NCBI GenBank assembly: GCA_918026815.1
Contig: CAKJVC010000073.1
Span: 186,001-250,000 of the forward strand
Source: Chalara sp. BL73
Taxonomy: Eukaryota; Ascomycota; Leotiomycetes; Helotiales
Direction: 5' to 3'
DNA: 64,000 bases
The translations under genes were made by a program, and so were the position numbers. The notes beneath the pieces are model-generated. The model saw nothing but the letters and a program-made list of their open reading frames with translations, made no database searches and was not told where the DNA came from. This document shows positions 52,751-63,015 of the stretch, piece after piece (position 1 is the stretch's first letter; each line of letters begins with the position of its first letter).

Positions 52751-52935
52751 TGTCACGCTCCTCAATGATGCTCATTGGTTCGCTTACCAGTTCGCCAATG
52801 TGGGTCACGTGATCATGATTTTACTTATGAGGGATGCCACATCCACAGCTACACCTTTCCTCCTTAGTTTAGTATTCTCGTAATTGAAGCACCTATCATA
52901 CGCCCCAACAGGCTCATAGGATCGTGATCGTGACA
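52751..52935 (-). mobile_element. LTR, family F
   Basis: A 185-bp element from TGTCACGCTCCTCAATG to GATCGTGATCGTGACA. It cuts the HeLo gene on its left and the C-terminus of a minus-strand gene on its right. No target duplication; a recombination junction. Confidence 0.8.
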
Positions 52936-54257
52936 ATCAGTTCGGCGGCGACTTTTGGGTGCTGCAGGATAGTGTTTAGTTCTAAGAACTGATCCATCGC
53001 AACCCGAGTAGCAACCTGCAGCGCATCTCTCCATCTGTCGCTCTTTACTTGTGTCAGGCCCCAGCTACAATACTCCTCAAGTTTGGCCTGTCTATCGCCT
53101 TCCACGTCCCCAATATCTTCACCAGGTATTGTCTCCGAGACATGGACCTGACAATGACGACAGTCAATAGAGCTATCCGCCTTCCGCTTACGGTTATTAT
53201 CCAATATATTTTTGAGAATGTGAGGTGGGATCTCGATATTGATATCAACATCCTCCTCCGTCTCCCTTTTCGCCATGTTTCCTTTTATGTGACAAACAAT
53301 CTCTTCTAGCTGGCCTGGTAGCAGTTTACGGTGGTTTCCTTGTTCGCCCTGCCAGCAGTGGGGTCTTTGCTTACAGTGTTTGGCTCTGCAACGATAACGC
53401 TCGTAGACTCGGCTCCAAAGACCAGCATCGGCGGCTCTCTGAATATTTTGAGCCTCTGTAGCGCTTTTCTTTTTTTTCTTGCCCTTTGCCGTTATAGAAT
53501 CACCAGTAACTTCTTTGTAAACGAACTCTATGCTGAAAGTTATTTTCCTCCCTTTGCTAAATGTTGGTATCACGGGCTTACCTTCCACGGGGCAAAAGGC
53601 GCAGCTCTACTTTGTAGGCCACGCTCTTGCTCTTGATGGATATGGTAATGATTGTTGTTGTATTAGGTTCTACTCTAGATTCTACAAAATGGGGGTTGTG
53701 CGGACCACGTGACCTGGTGGGTCGTATGTGGATCCGTAAACCCCTACTTCCTACACTAAACAAGTCACCAAAACCTTCCAGGTGCTTGTCAACTATCTGC
53801 CAATCGATCTGTAGCTTCTTGTACCGTTTCGTTAGCCCACGCTAACAACTCCGCTCGATCGATATCTCGACGATCGTTTCTTCGTATGTATAGATATCTC
53901 CGGGAAATTTATCCTCATTTTTTAAAAGGTCTTCAAGTTGTGTCTGGAAATTAACCTTCCAAAATTGCTCAGAGCTAGAACGAGATCGGGATCTGTGTCT
54001 GAACAAACATGCCTAGCCCTAATATTTTCACGCTGGGAGATCTTCCACCGAAAGTTATAATGGATATATACAGGGTTATTTTTGTCATATTGCTTGTCGC
54101 TTTTCCAACCACCTAGTCGGAGAAGCGGTAATGCATATTCTCCAACCATCTTTAATCGGAATGACATGCGAACAAGATATAGAACAATTGATACATGTTT
54201 CGAATCGGGGATACAATGGCCAATTATTTTATTATTGGCTTCGCTGGGCAACGCCAC
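52936..54257 (-). pseudogene. Repetitive fungal gene of unknown role, LTR-split and truncated
   Basis: The N-terminal frame 54257-53922 contains PVYIHYNFRWKISQRENIRA. Further sequence follows (AELLAWANETVQEATDRLA, then GFGDLFSKGRKITFSIEFVY across the LTR at 53562-53755), then RCRAKHCKQRPHCWQGEQGN, and NILDNNRKRKADSSIDC to ALQVATRVAMDQFLELN. The order (N-terminal VQWKV-like block, a C-x4-C small motif, KRK linker, C-terminal helices) recalls a large family repeated in ascomycete genomes, from memory. There is at least one frameshift and the C-terminus is cut by LTR family F. Function unknown; it may be element-borne. Confidence 0.5.
53562..53755 (+). mobile_element. Solo LTR, family E, with target duplication
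   Basis: A 194-bp copy flanked by CTAAA (53557-53561, 53756-53760) inside the minus-strand gene. This is the only family E copy with a clean duplication and fixes the family's true ends as TGTTGGTATC...CTTCCTACA. Confidence 0.9.
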
Positions 54258-54727
54258 TCGCCACTCGTCACCACTATAGAACTATAGGTACGCCAGAAGA
54301 ACATTCTAAGTACTTAAACTGAGCCAGAATCTTGGTGAAAATAAAATGCGGCGATCGCAATATATCAGTTTCCTTTTCTTAAGCGCGAAGTCATCAGATT
54401 GCGTACTTGTAACCTTGAGCGCGAAACGTACAGTAGAGTCGAAAACGGCGTCAGCTCGGAAACGCTTATTGATATACTTTGACCCACATTTTATGCACAC
54501 TAGCCCTCTATGGCTAGCCTGGCTCTAGACCCCTGCCATAGCTCATCTACCCACTAAGAATTCGGCCTGAGGATCTGGCCATGTCGCCGTTATCGGCATT
54601 ATTCTGCTTCATCACGTGAAAGAGCTGTACTTCTGCTGAGATATCTATTAGCTTCACACCTCTAGTATTACAGGACACCAGCCAGGTCCATTACGCCGAC
54701 CAATATATTCATTTCAGCTACAGTACT
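54258..54727. other. Intergenic, nothing recognised
   Basis: Downstream of the kinase-TPR gene. No element ends or genes are seen. Confidence 0.45.
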
Positions 54728-57700
54728 CTAAACTAACAATACAGCATCCTCTTGCTCGGCCTTCCATGCAGCTAAAGCTGAGCAGCATGACAAGGTATTT
54801 GGATGATCAAGTCCCAAAACATGTTCCTGTGATTGTATACATTCCTCCATAAGTCTTATAGCTTCAGTGGCTCTGCCGGTTCCCTTCCACGTAAATGCAA
54901 GATTGGCCATGCTGGTCAGCGTGTCTGGATGGTCGGCGCCGAGTTTCTTCTTGCGAGTTTCCATCACTTGCACCTCCAGCTTTTCGGCAGTGTCCCACCG
55001 GCCTTGATTGCTGTACGTCGACGCCAAGTTAGCTATGCTGGTTAGCGTGTCTGGATGGTCGGCACCGAGTTTTTTCTTGCTTGTTTCCATTACTTGCACC
55101 TCCAGCTTTTCGGCAGCGTCCCACCGGCCTTGATTCCTGTACGTCGATGCTAAGTTAGCTATACTGGTCAGCGTGAAAGGATGGTCGGTGCCGAGTTTCT
55201 TTTTACTTGTTTCCATTACTTGCACGTCCAGCTCTTCGGCAGCGTCCCACCGGCCTTGATTTCTGTACGTCGACGCTAAGTTAGCTATGCTAGTTAGCGT
55301 GTCTGGATGGTCGGCGCCGAGTTTTTTTTTGCGAGTCTCCATCACTTGCACCTCCAGCTTTTCAGCAGCGTCCCACCGGCCTTGATTCCTGTACGTCGAC
55401 GCTAAGTTGGCAATGCTAGTTAGCGTAAAAGGATGGTCGGTGCCGAGTTTCTTTTTGCGAGTCTCCATTACTTGCACCTCCAGCTTTTCGGCAGCGTCCC
55501 ACCGGCCTTGATTTCTGTACGTCGACGCTAAGTTGGCTATGCTGTTTAGCGTGTCTGGATGGTCGGCGCCGAGTTTCTTTTTGCTCGTCTCCATCACTTG
55601 CACAAACAACTCTTCGGCAGCGCCCCACCGACCTTGACTCCAAAACGTCGACGCTAGGTTGTTCATGCTAGTCAGCGTGTCTGGATGGTCGGCGCCGAGT
55701 TTCTTTTTACTTGTTTCCATTACTTGCACGTCCAGCTCTTCGGCAGCGTCCCACCGGCCTTGATTTCTGTACGTCGACGCTAAGTTGTTCATGCTAGACA
55801 GCGTGTCTGGATGGTCGGCGCCGAGTTTATTTTTGCGAGTCTCCATCACTTGCACAAACAGCTCTTCGGAAGCGTCCCACCGGCCTTGATTTCTGTACGT
55901 CGACGCTAGGCTAGCCATGCTGGTTAGCGTGTCTAGATGGTCGGCGCCGAGTTTCTTTTTGCTCGTCTCCATCACTTGCACCTCCAGATTTTCGGCAACG
56001 TCCCACCGGCCTTGATTCCTGTACGTCGACGCTAGGTTAGCCATGCTGGTCAGCGTAGAAGGATGGTTGGCGCCGAGTTCCTTCTTGCTCGTCTCCATCA
56101 CTTGCACCTCCAGCTCTTCGGCAGCGTCCCACCGGCCTTGAGTATCATAGATTTGTGCAAGCATGTATCTTGATAAATCTGTCAGGAAATGGTCCTCGCC
56201 ACAGGCAACAGTCAAGTCGTCTCTCTCTCGCATAATTCGTTCCTGCGCTTTGTCTAACCTTCCTTGATCAAGATATGTGTTAGTGAGAGCCGACCAAGAA
56301 ATATTTCCTGTATGTTCTATCCTAGATAACATGGAAGCCTGAAATCTGTTAAGTTCAGATTGTAGACTAGAAATTATATTTTTGATAGCCTGGATGTTCT
56401 GATTACTTCGATCTAAGATTTCCCTAGCCTTCGCTTCGTCTCTTAAAACGCCAAAGCCGATATAATGACAGAGCGCCACCTGAACGTCGATAGACGCGGA
56501 TTGAGATTTCTCGTCCAGGAGACATTGAGCAATATAAGACCGAACTCGATAATCGCTGCGGTACAACTCGCGAACTGAATTTTCAATCTATAAAAGTTAT
56601 TGATATCCTTAGTGGCTTAAAGAACTCTACCTTAAAATCATTGGCTTTAATACTGAGCTGGGGGCTATTCCATGTGGCTCTTTGAAGGGTTGTCCTTTTC
56701 TTCGTTAGCGTTTGATTGTCTCTCGAAATCTTAGGCTTACCATCGTGGATCCAGCTTTCTCAGGAGCCCCGAGAGGCTCATTTTCCGTTTTTCGGGTTCT
56801 CGGTTCAAGCTCGAAATAAAGAATTCTTTGAGGAACGTCTGCTTTTCGCGTCCCAATGCCGTTTCTGATGCCAAAAGCAGCCGAGCATATACTGGAAGCT
56901 TCGCTTTCATTTTGCCTATTGTAACTTCTGCTGACCTAGACAACCCGATGTCTATAATATCTCGAGATAACGGCATGGATCCTGACAACTGAGGCTCGAA
57001 CAATAGCCAGAGACACAGTATGCCGAAAGAGAACAGGTCTGTTCTGATGGCCTCTAACGGAGTCCACTCACGAGCAAGACGGTCGTGCTCAGGGGCATTC
57101 CATGGTGTCGATATCGGTAGTTTGATTCGATGGTCATTATCCGCATATAAAGTCGAATACCCGAAGTCAATGACTTGTGCGTGGTATTCCCTATTTTCGT
57201 CTTGAAAGATAAGGACATTCTCGGGTTTGATATCTCCATGGACGATTTCTATTATAATTACTTGGAATACAGTAAACTACGGATAGAGATTAAACATACT
57301 GTTCGAGTGCATCGTGGCAATAGCTGTGCCGATCTCCGCGCAGAGTTTTAACCGCTCGTTCATGTTTATCTGTCTCCCTGCTGGGATCTTCATAAAGTTA
57401 TATAAATCCCCCAATTCTGACTTTTCGAAGACTAGAGCGGGCCATGGCTTATCATCAGCCGAGATATCCCAACATATCCCCTGTAGCTCTACAATATTTG
57501 GATGCCCTCGAACGGGTGGCTGGGCCAATACAGTGATCTCGTTGATAAAAGTTCGAAAGATCTTTTCTTCCGTCCGTTTTTCTTTTTCATCGTCTCGAAC
57601 ACGCTTGAAGGCGAAACTGGTGTTCACATTAATGGGGCTCTCGTTGACTTTGGACGTTCCTCCTAGGCCTATTCTTTGGCTCACTGCTTCCCAAGTGATG

Positions 57701-57852
57701 GGCAGGAATTCAATGTCTAGTGCCTGGGCTGTGGCGAGGAATGACAGGAAGGTGTATTGGTCGGGTGCAGCTTCTAGTCCGAGCACCTCTCGGCCCGAGG
57801 ACGCATGCGACTCGGAGAGATACGGCGCGCTATGCAACTCGAACGTTGCCAT
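54728..57852 (-). CDS. Protein kinase-TPR fusion, intact
   Basis: Four exons: 57852-57300, 57248-56741, 56652-56631 and 56587-54728 (introns 51, 88 and 43 bp). The sum of 2943 nt gives 980 residues. The kinase domain (about residues 60-340) has a glycine-rich loop IGLGGTSKV, AFKRV with the ATP-binding Lys, FINEITVL with the helix-C Glu, the catalytic loop IVHGDIKPENVLIF (across intron 1; HGD instead of HRD), DFGYS and an APE-type block WNAPEHD. A linker with Sel1-like text (VALCHYIGFGVLRDEAKARE) follows. The C-terminal half has ten nearly identical 42-residue TPRs (unit GRWDAAEELEVQVMETSKKK) and a final divergent one. The design resembles NLRs with the NTPase replaced by a kinase: TPR sensor plus signalling domain. 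The start at 57852 (MATFELHSAPYL) is preferred; the frame is open to 57975. Confidence 0.88.
54880..56146 (-). repeat. 126-bp tandem TPR-coding repeats, 10 units
   Basis: Ten 126-bp units with few differences. Alternative versions at two positions (ELGANHPS, KLGADHPD, KLGTDHPF; and ELDV, ELFV, KLEV) recur in different units, which suggests shuffling or gene conversion among repeats. Confidence 0.9.
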
Positions 57853-58329
57853 GGTCACAATAATGGAAATAGAAAGAGCAAGACTGCTTCTGACTAAGGT
57901 TCTATTGAGTGTAGAAAAGCGAGCTAGCATAGCGGTTCCGCACTTTGGTTTCTTATGCATCTGTGGATTGATCAAGCACGTGCGAGCGAGTCTAGTCTTG
58001 GCTCAGGGAAGGAGCCTCACCAGGCTAATTTGTCTAAGACGAAACGCACAAGTGAGCAAGGCAAATGCCACGTGGCACAGCTACTTGCACGTGCTCAATA
58101 AAGTGGAGAATGAATCAAGAATTTATGCCCGACTAATAAAATGCTTCATCCTGATTTGCTCGTGCAGCCGAATTTAGTAGAATGAGCTACGCCCGATCGA
58201 ATAGACAACACAAAACAAAGCCACTGAGGCTGGCTAAGCATTCTGATGCAAGTACAGCCTTCGAATAGTAGCTCGCGGTACCTATGCCCCTTTAAACAAT
58301 GTGAAGTAGCTGGCTTGGTCTATGGAACA
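57853..58329. other. 5' flank of the kinase-TPR gene, nothing else recognised
   Basis: Presumed promoter. A long + strand frame across 57314-58177 is antisense to the kinase exon and is not a gene. Confidence 0.5.
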
Positions 58330-58585
58330 TGTCACGGCCCTGGCCTTCTCTGGTTTGGAGCTTGTCACCGGATGCTTCAGACTTTGAATAGAGCTCAGCA
58401 TCGGACACCGCAAAGCTCGCCTATACTGGCCTCCGGCCAGTTCCTGTATATAGGACACTGCTTTCCTTCCCTTCTTTTGTCCGTAGCTTGTTCTCTTAGT
58501 TATAACAATTGATAGTTGTTTACACCTCTGAGTCCTTCTACCTAGATCCACGGATCGAGATCCCTATTCAGCTTGAGTTGTCACA
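58330..58585 (+). mobile_element. Solo LTR, family B, with target duplication
   Basis: A 256-bp copy flanked by GAACA (58325-58329, 58586-58590). It is only 21 bp downstream of the stop of the tandem-kinase gene, so it may provide that gene's 3' end. Confidence 0.9.
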
Positions 58586-58606
58586 GAACACATCATGAAT
58601 AGCAGC

Positions 58607-61521
58607 TCAAACTGATGCTACGGCGAGTCTTCCTAACGGCCTCACTACCTCTTCCGTGAAACGCCTAAGCGAAAATGCCCTATCTAACGGTACTTCTGCC
58701 CCAACCCCTAGCTCGTACCAGTTGGAACCCATGCATTGCAGCACTGCCTCTCTATATACGGCCCCCATTTTGGCGCCAAGCCGGGTCCGGCACATTTTTA
58801 TTAGCTCTTGCCGAATTTGGACTAGGCCTTTGCTCTGACATTTTGCCTCTATTAGTAAGCTACTGAGCGGACGCCAGAGCCCTATCTCCAGAAGAACAAT
58901 CCCTAAGCTGTAGTAGTCGAACTCTTGACGAAACCGACCGGTGCTAGCATATTCTGGATGCTGATAGTCCTGTTGATCGTCACTAATAATAGGACCTTCA
59001 GTCTGCCAAAAGTCCCCATCTGGTCTGCTCTTGTGCAGTCCTACCACATATGGCTGCTGCATTTCGCTGCTGCTGGGACTGTTGCGGACCTCGCCAGTAT
59101 CCGATGACTGGAAGAAGAGGATATTGTGCGAGTTGAAGTTCTCGTGTAGCCACCCGATGGTATGGAACTCCTTTATAAAATCTGCAAGAGCAAACGCTAG
59201 TTGGAACTTATCGCCAAGCAAGGGATGGTACTTCAAGTTCTTTTCCCCTTGGTCAAGGTATCGGCGGAGCGTGTTAGGGTCAGATGACACGCCTTGAGGA
59301 TATTGGTACACAAGCCCGTATCGAATTGGGTCGCCACTCTGCTCGAATGCGCCGATACAGTGCATGGTCCTCAGGCCCTTTGGCTTCGGCTCAATCCCCA
59401 GACTCTCCGCTTTAAGGCCCGCGATGAGCTTCCTTTGCGCTGCACTCACGTTGCCTGAGGAGAAGTGCATACGCTCTATTAGAACTATATGATTTCGGTA
59501 TCGGCCTAATTCGTGGCTAGTCTGTGTGCCGCTGAACATGATATCACTCAGTAAGATCGTGCATGTTTCTTTGGCTCCTTCGAGACTGTCGTAGTGCAGA
59601 ATATCGAGTCCGATTTTCTTCATCACGACCATAGCATGCTCGATATTGTACACAGTATATTTCGCCTTCAAGGCATGATTAATATCGCTCAGAACATCCT
59701 TATCGTTTGTTTTCAAGATTGCCTGATGCCAAAAGTCTTCTGCGATTTGTTGTAAGCCGGCTGGCAGGAGGTCCCAGAGATCTTCAACAAGTTGGTCGAC
59801 TCCGGCTTCAAACACCGACCCGGCCTTAGGATCGATCAGAGAATTGGCTACTCCACGCTGAAGCTGGTGAAAAAGGTCAACCATGTTAACGATGAATTTA
59901 TCATACTTGTCCAAATGTACCCACAAATCAGCCGGGGGGTTGTCCTTTTCAAGGTCCAGTGCACGACTCCATGCGTAAAAGCGTTCTTGTAGGAACCAGA
60001 GATTATAAGCAGTCGGATTTTTGTGCACCTCTAGATGGGCTGAAAATTGGTTCCGGACGGCGAAAGAATGAGCTTGGAGGCTCAAGAAAGTGAGAGTTCC
60101 ACAGACTTTAGTGATCTTCGGACGATGGCTTGGATCTCCTATTAAAGCAGAAAGCGACAGTTCGACGAGTGGCAAGATGAGATCTCTGCTCGAGTTGTCT
60201 TGAGGCAGCGCTTTCAGCCAGGCGCTAACCTCGTCCTTTACATACCCATCCGGTCGATAGAATACGGCGCCTTCCCACCGCAGTAGCCGTCCAGGGGTGC
60301 GTCGTTTACGCGCGAATTCCTCGATACCTGCGGCGCCTTTCCGCATATATGTGGCTACATCAGCTAAGAGGCAACCGAACGCCCAGACGTCAATGCTTCG
60401 ACCGACATCTTCGCGCTCTAGGTGCTCGACCCAGCATTCCGGAGCAAGATAGTCTCCAAGCATCGCCTTCGGCGGCGTTTGCGATTGGGCATCAGCTGGC
60501 TTGAGATCGCTAAGTCCAAAGTCCGCGAGTATGAATGTATCCTTGCTCACCAACACGTTTTTCGGTCGAAGGTCATGATGATAGCCAATCGCCTCGAAGT
60601 CTACTTGATGGTCTTTTTGATTAAGATAGAGACGATGGGTTTTTGATAATGCTGAGCTTAGCCCTCGCAATGCCGAGTAGAAGGTAAAATCGTGATTGAA
60701 CTCTCCGAACCAACCCTTGGTCTTGAAGAAGCACTCGAGATCCATATCGATATATGGAAACATAAAATAAAACTCTCCCCGATATGTATATGAGCCAAGA
60801 AGTTTGATGATATTGGGGTGTCGGAGTTGATTTAAAAGACGTAGGCACTTCTTTTCCCGGGCAACTGCAGTGCTGAGATTCGATTTTAATCTTTTTCTGA
60901 CAACTTGGACTTCGACATTCTGGTACGCCTCGCGAGATTAGACTTCTTACAGTGTCTAGTCAGCTACTAGAGGGAAAGATGTTCGCTTACCTCTTCGGGG
61001 AAGAATTTTTGCTGTGATGCAAGGATTTTCATCTTATGAATCTCGCCATATCCGCCCGCTGTGAGGTACTTGGCTTCCACGAACGGAAGCACCTCTTCGC
61101 TGCGATATTCCCAATGATGTTCCCACATATTCTCTGGGAAGGTCCGAGGTAGAAGGTCCCACTGGTACCTCTCTGCGAACGAAACGCCATCATCGCCCAT
61201 AATGCTCAGAGCAACATTTGTCGCTAACGGCAAGCAATCGTCTAGAATATCGTGGTTCCGAAACTTGACGATATCGTCTTCTTTCCTCATAAAAATCAAA
61301 ATGGCAAACATTTTCTTGCCTTTCTGGTATATGGCTTCGGCCAGGCCAATGCGCTCGTCGGGTTGATAGTCTAGATCCACTATAGCGCCCTCGATAGCTG
61401 GCTTGGTGAAGATGGCAGTAACGCTTATAGTAGGAAGAAAGTGGACCCCTAGCTCGGAACGTACCATTGCGTTTTGCATTAGGGTAAGCAAGGAACAGAT
61501 GTTGACCCTTTGGGGTGTCAT
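58607..61521 (-). CDS. Fungal kinase plus kinase-like tandem-domain protein, intact
   Basis: Two exons, 61521-60991 and 60928-58607, with a 62-bp intron; 2853 nt, 950 residues, no internal stop. Residues 1-150 are a helical N-terminal region common before such fungal kinases (VFAILIF-like block KKMFAILIFMRKEDDIVKFR). Kinase 1: Gly-rich loop LTAGGYGEI, VQVVRKRL, RHPNIIKLLGSYTY, catalytic loop YHHDLRPKNVLV (HHD for HRD), DFGLSDLK, LAPECW. A long helical middle follows (about residues 420-700) with no recognised domain. The C-terminal part is kinase-like but lacks canonical residues: FHTIGWLHENFNSHNILFF in the catalytic-loop position and FDYYSLGIVLLEIGLW after it; this matches C-terminal kinase-like modules I know from HeLo-type fungal proteins. 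It may be an active kinase regulated by a pseudokinase. Same strand as the kinase-TPR gene. Confidence 0.85.
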
Positions 61522-63015
61522 GTTAGAAAACTTGAATTAGAGACGCTAGAAAAATATAATATGAGCTGAAATGAATAAGACAAGTTGAGTCTGCTAAGGG
61601 AGTAGTATATTGAGTTATGGCTTGCTCGTTGTCGCGACCTTGGGCATTACCGTACAAGACCCTTGAACTGCGATCAAAATCTGAGAATTACTGCCCAACG
61701 TCTACAGGGAAGTGCCACCTAAAGATCGCTTCTATCCGTGCCAAGGTGGCGGTGGTGGTGGCGCAATAGGCACAGCTTACCTCGTCGCCAAGAACATTTG
61801 ACAAGGTAGAACAATGGTTTACTGTAACGGAATGCTCCTCTTGCTACACTAATGTGTGACTTTAACCGTTTATACGAATATGCTGCTGCATTTGTTGCCC
61901 AATACGCCTTTCCATTTAAGCGGCCTTAATTACAGACTTCTTTTCCTCCTACCATTTTTAGAACTTGTGGAACTCTCGATCACTGTAACCCGGCCTCACC
62001 TCTTCAAGTTGTCTCGATGCCGTAACTTCAATGACATCGCCTGCAGTCTTACTATTGTCAGCAACACTACAATAAGTCCAGTCATTGAACTTACTACTAC
62101 GCTATAGCTACTTCCAAACAGCCGCTGGAGCAGAGCGTCTAGTTTCGCGTTATTGACGTATCGTGCCTCAAGTCTGGTGATTTCTGTCATTTCGAAGAAA
62201 TCAAGGTAGATAATCTTTAGGTTTGGAAAGAAAATCCGCGGTCGATTAAGTTCTGACGAAAAGGGCGTGGCGGGGTAAATGCTGCTGAGGCAGTATGGGC
62301 TCTTATTAGTAGTATAATGACTCGCAGTAGTGATGAGGCTCTTAGGTCAATATGACACGCCCCCGCACCGCCACGTCATCAGAATGCAATACCGTCGGGC
62401 GACACATGCCGCTTTTTGCCCCGTCGTTGCGCCCTGCCCTCTGCCTTGTGTTACACGAGCCCACCACATCACACACCAAAGAAGCCCGGATTCTCGGCCT
62501 CGTCTTAAAATGCACTGTCGGATCACTCTACCCGTGGCAACACCACGTAGTTGCTACGCAGTTGCCTGTTGGGTTGAATGTGATCTGATTGTTGAAGGTT
62601 GAATCAAGGGATGAGGATATGCCTCACCCCCAAGTCATGTGACAGAGTCACATGACCCATCCCTCATTCAATAACTAATCTATACTGGAAATATTGATAC
62701 AGACATGCACAATGGCGATGGAAAGGACTTGCCGTCGAAGTGAAGCGAAGCCGCACCCACTCCAACTCCTGCGTGCATGTTGTGGAGAGCATCGGCTTGG
62801 GCATTTCTGGGTTGAATTTGAAGCGAAATCACCCGATCTATTCCTTGAAACCACTGCGGATTGCAAGATTGGCATAGTTGAAGTTACGGCCTCGTCAAAT
62901 TCGGATATCACGGATTGTGATGGGGTTGGAGGAACTGTTACAAGTTGGGTAAGTAGCGGGAACGGCATAGACCTGGTCTTGAAGGTACAGCATGCCACTC
63001 CATAATATCTTTTAG
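61522..63015. other. Long intergenic stretch, no firm gene
   Basis: The minus strand at 62190-61996 encodes a short piece with a hydrophobic run (SSMTGLIVVLLTIVRL) that could be a gene remnant. A TGTTGAAGG start at 62590 recalls LTR family G but cannot be closed. An upstream exon of the CorA-like gene may lie in 62694-62950, but frames do not join cleanly. Confidence 0.4.
62634..62656. repeat. Perfect 10-bp inverted repeat with 3-nt loop
   Basis: GTCATGTGAC and GTCACATGAC face each other across AGA. It could be a binding site for a dimeric factor or the remains of LTR ends; CACATG/CATGTG cores resemble E-box sites. No function is claimed. Confidence 0.6.

Noticed and set aside
57314..58177. 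287-codon + strand frame
   Set aside because: Antisense to the kinase exon, which has all kinase motifs in the right order.
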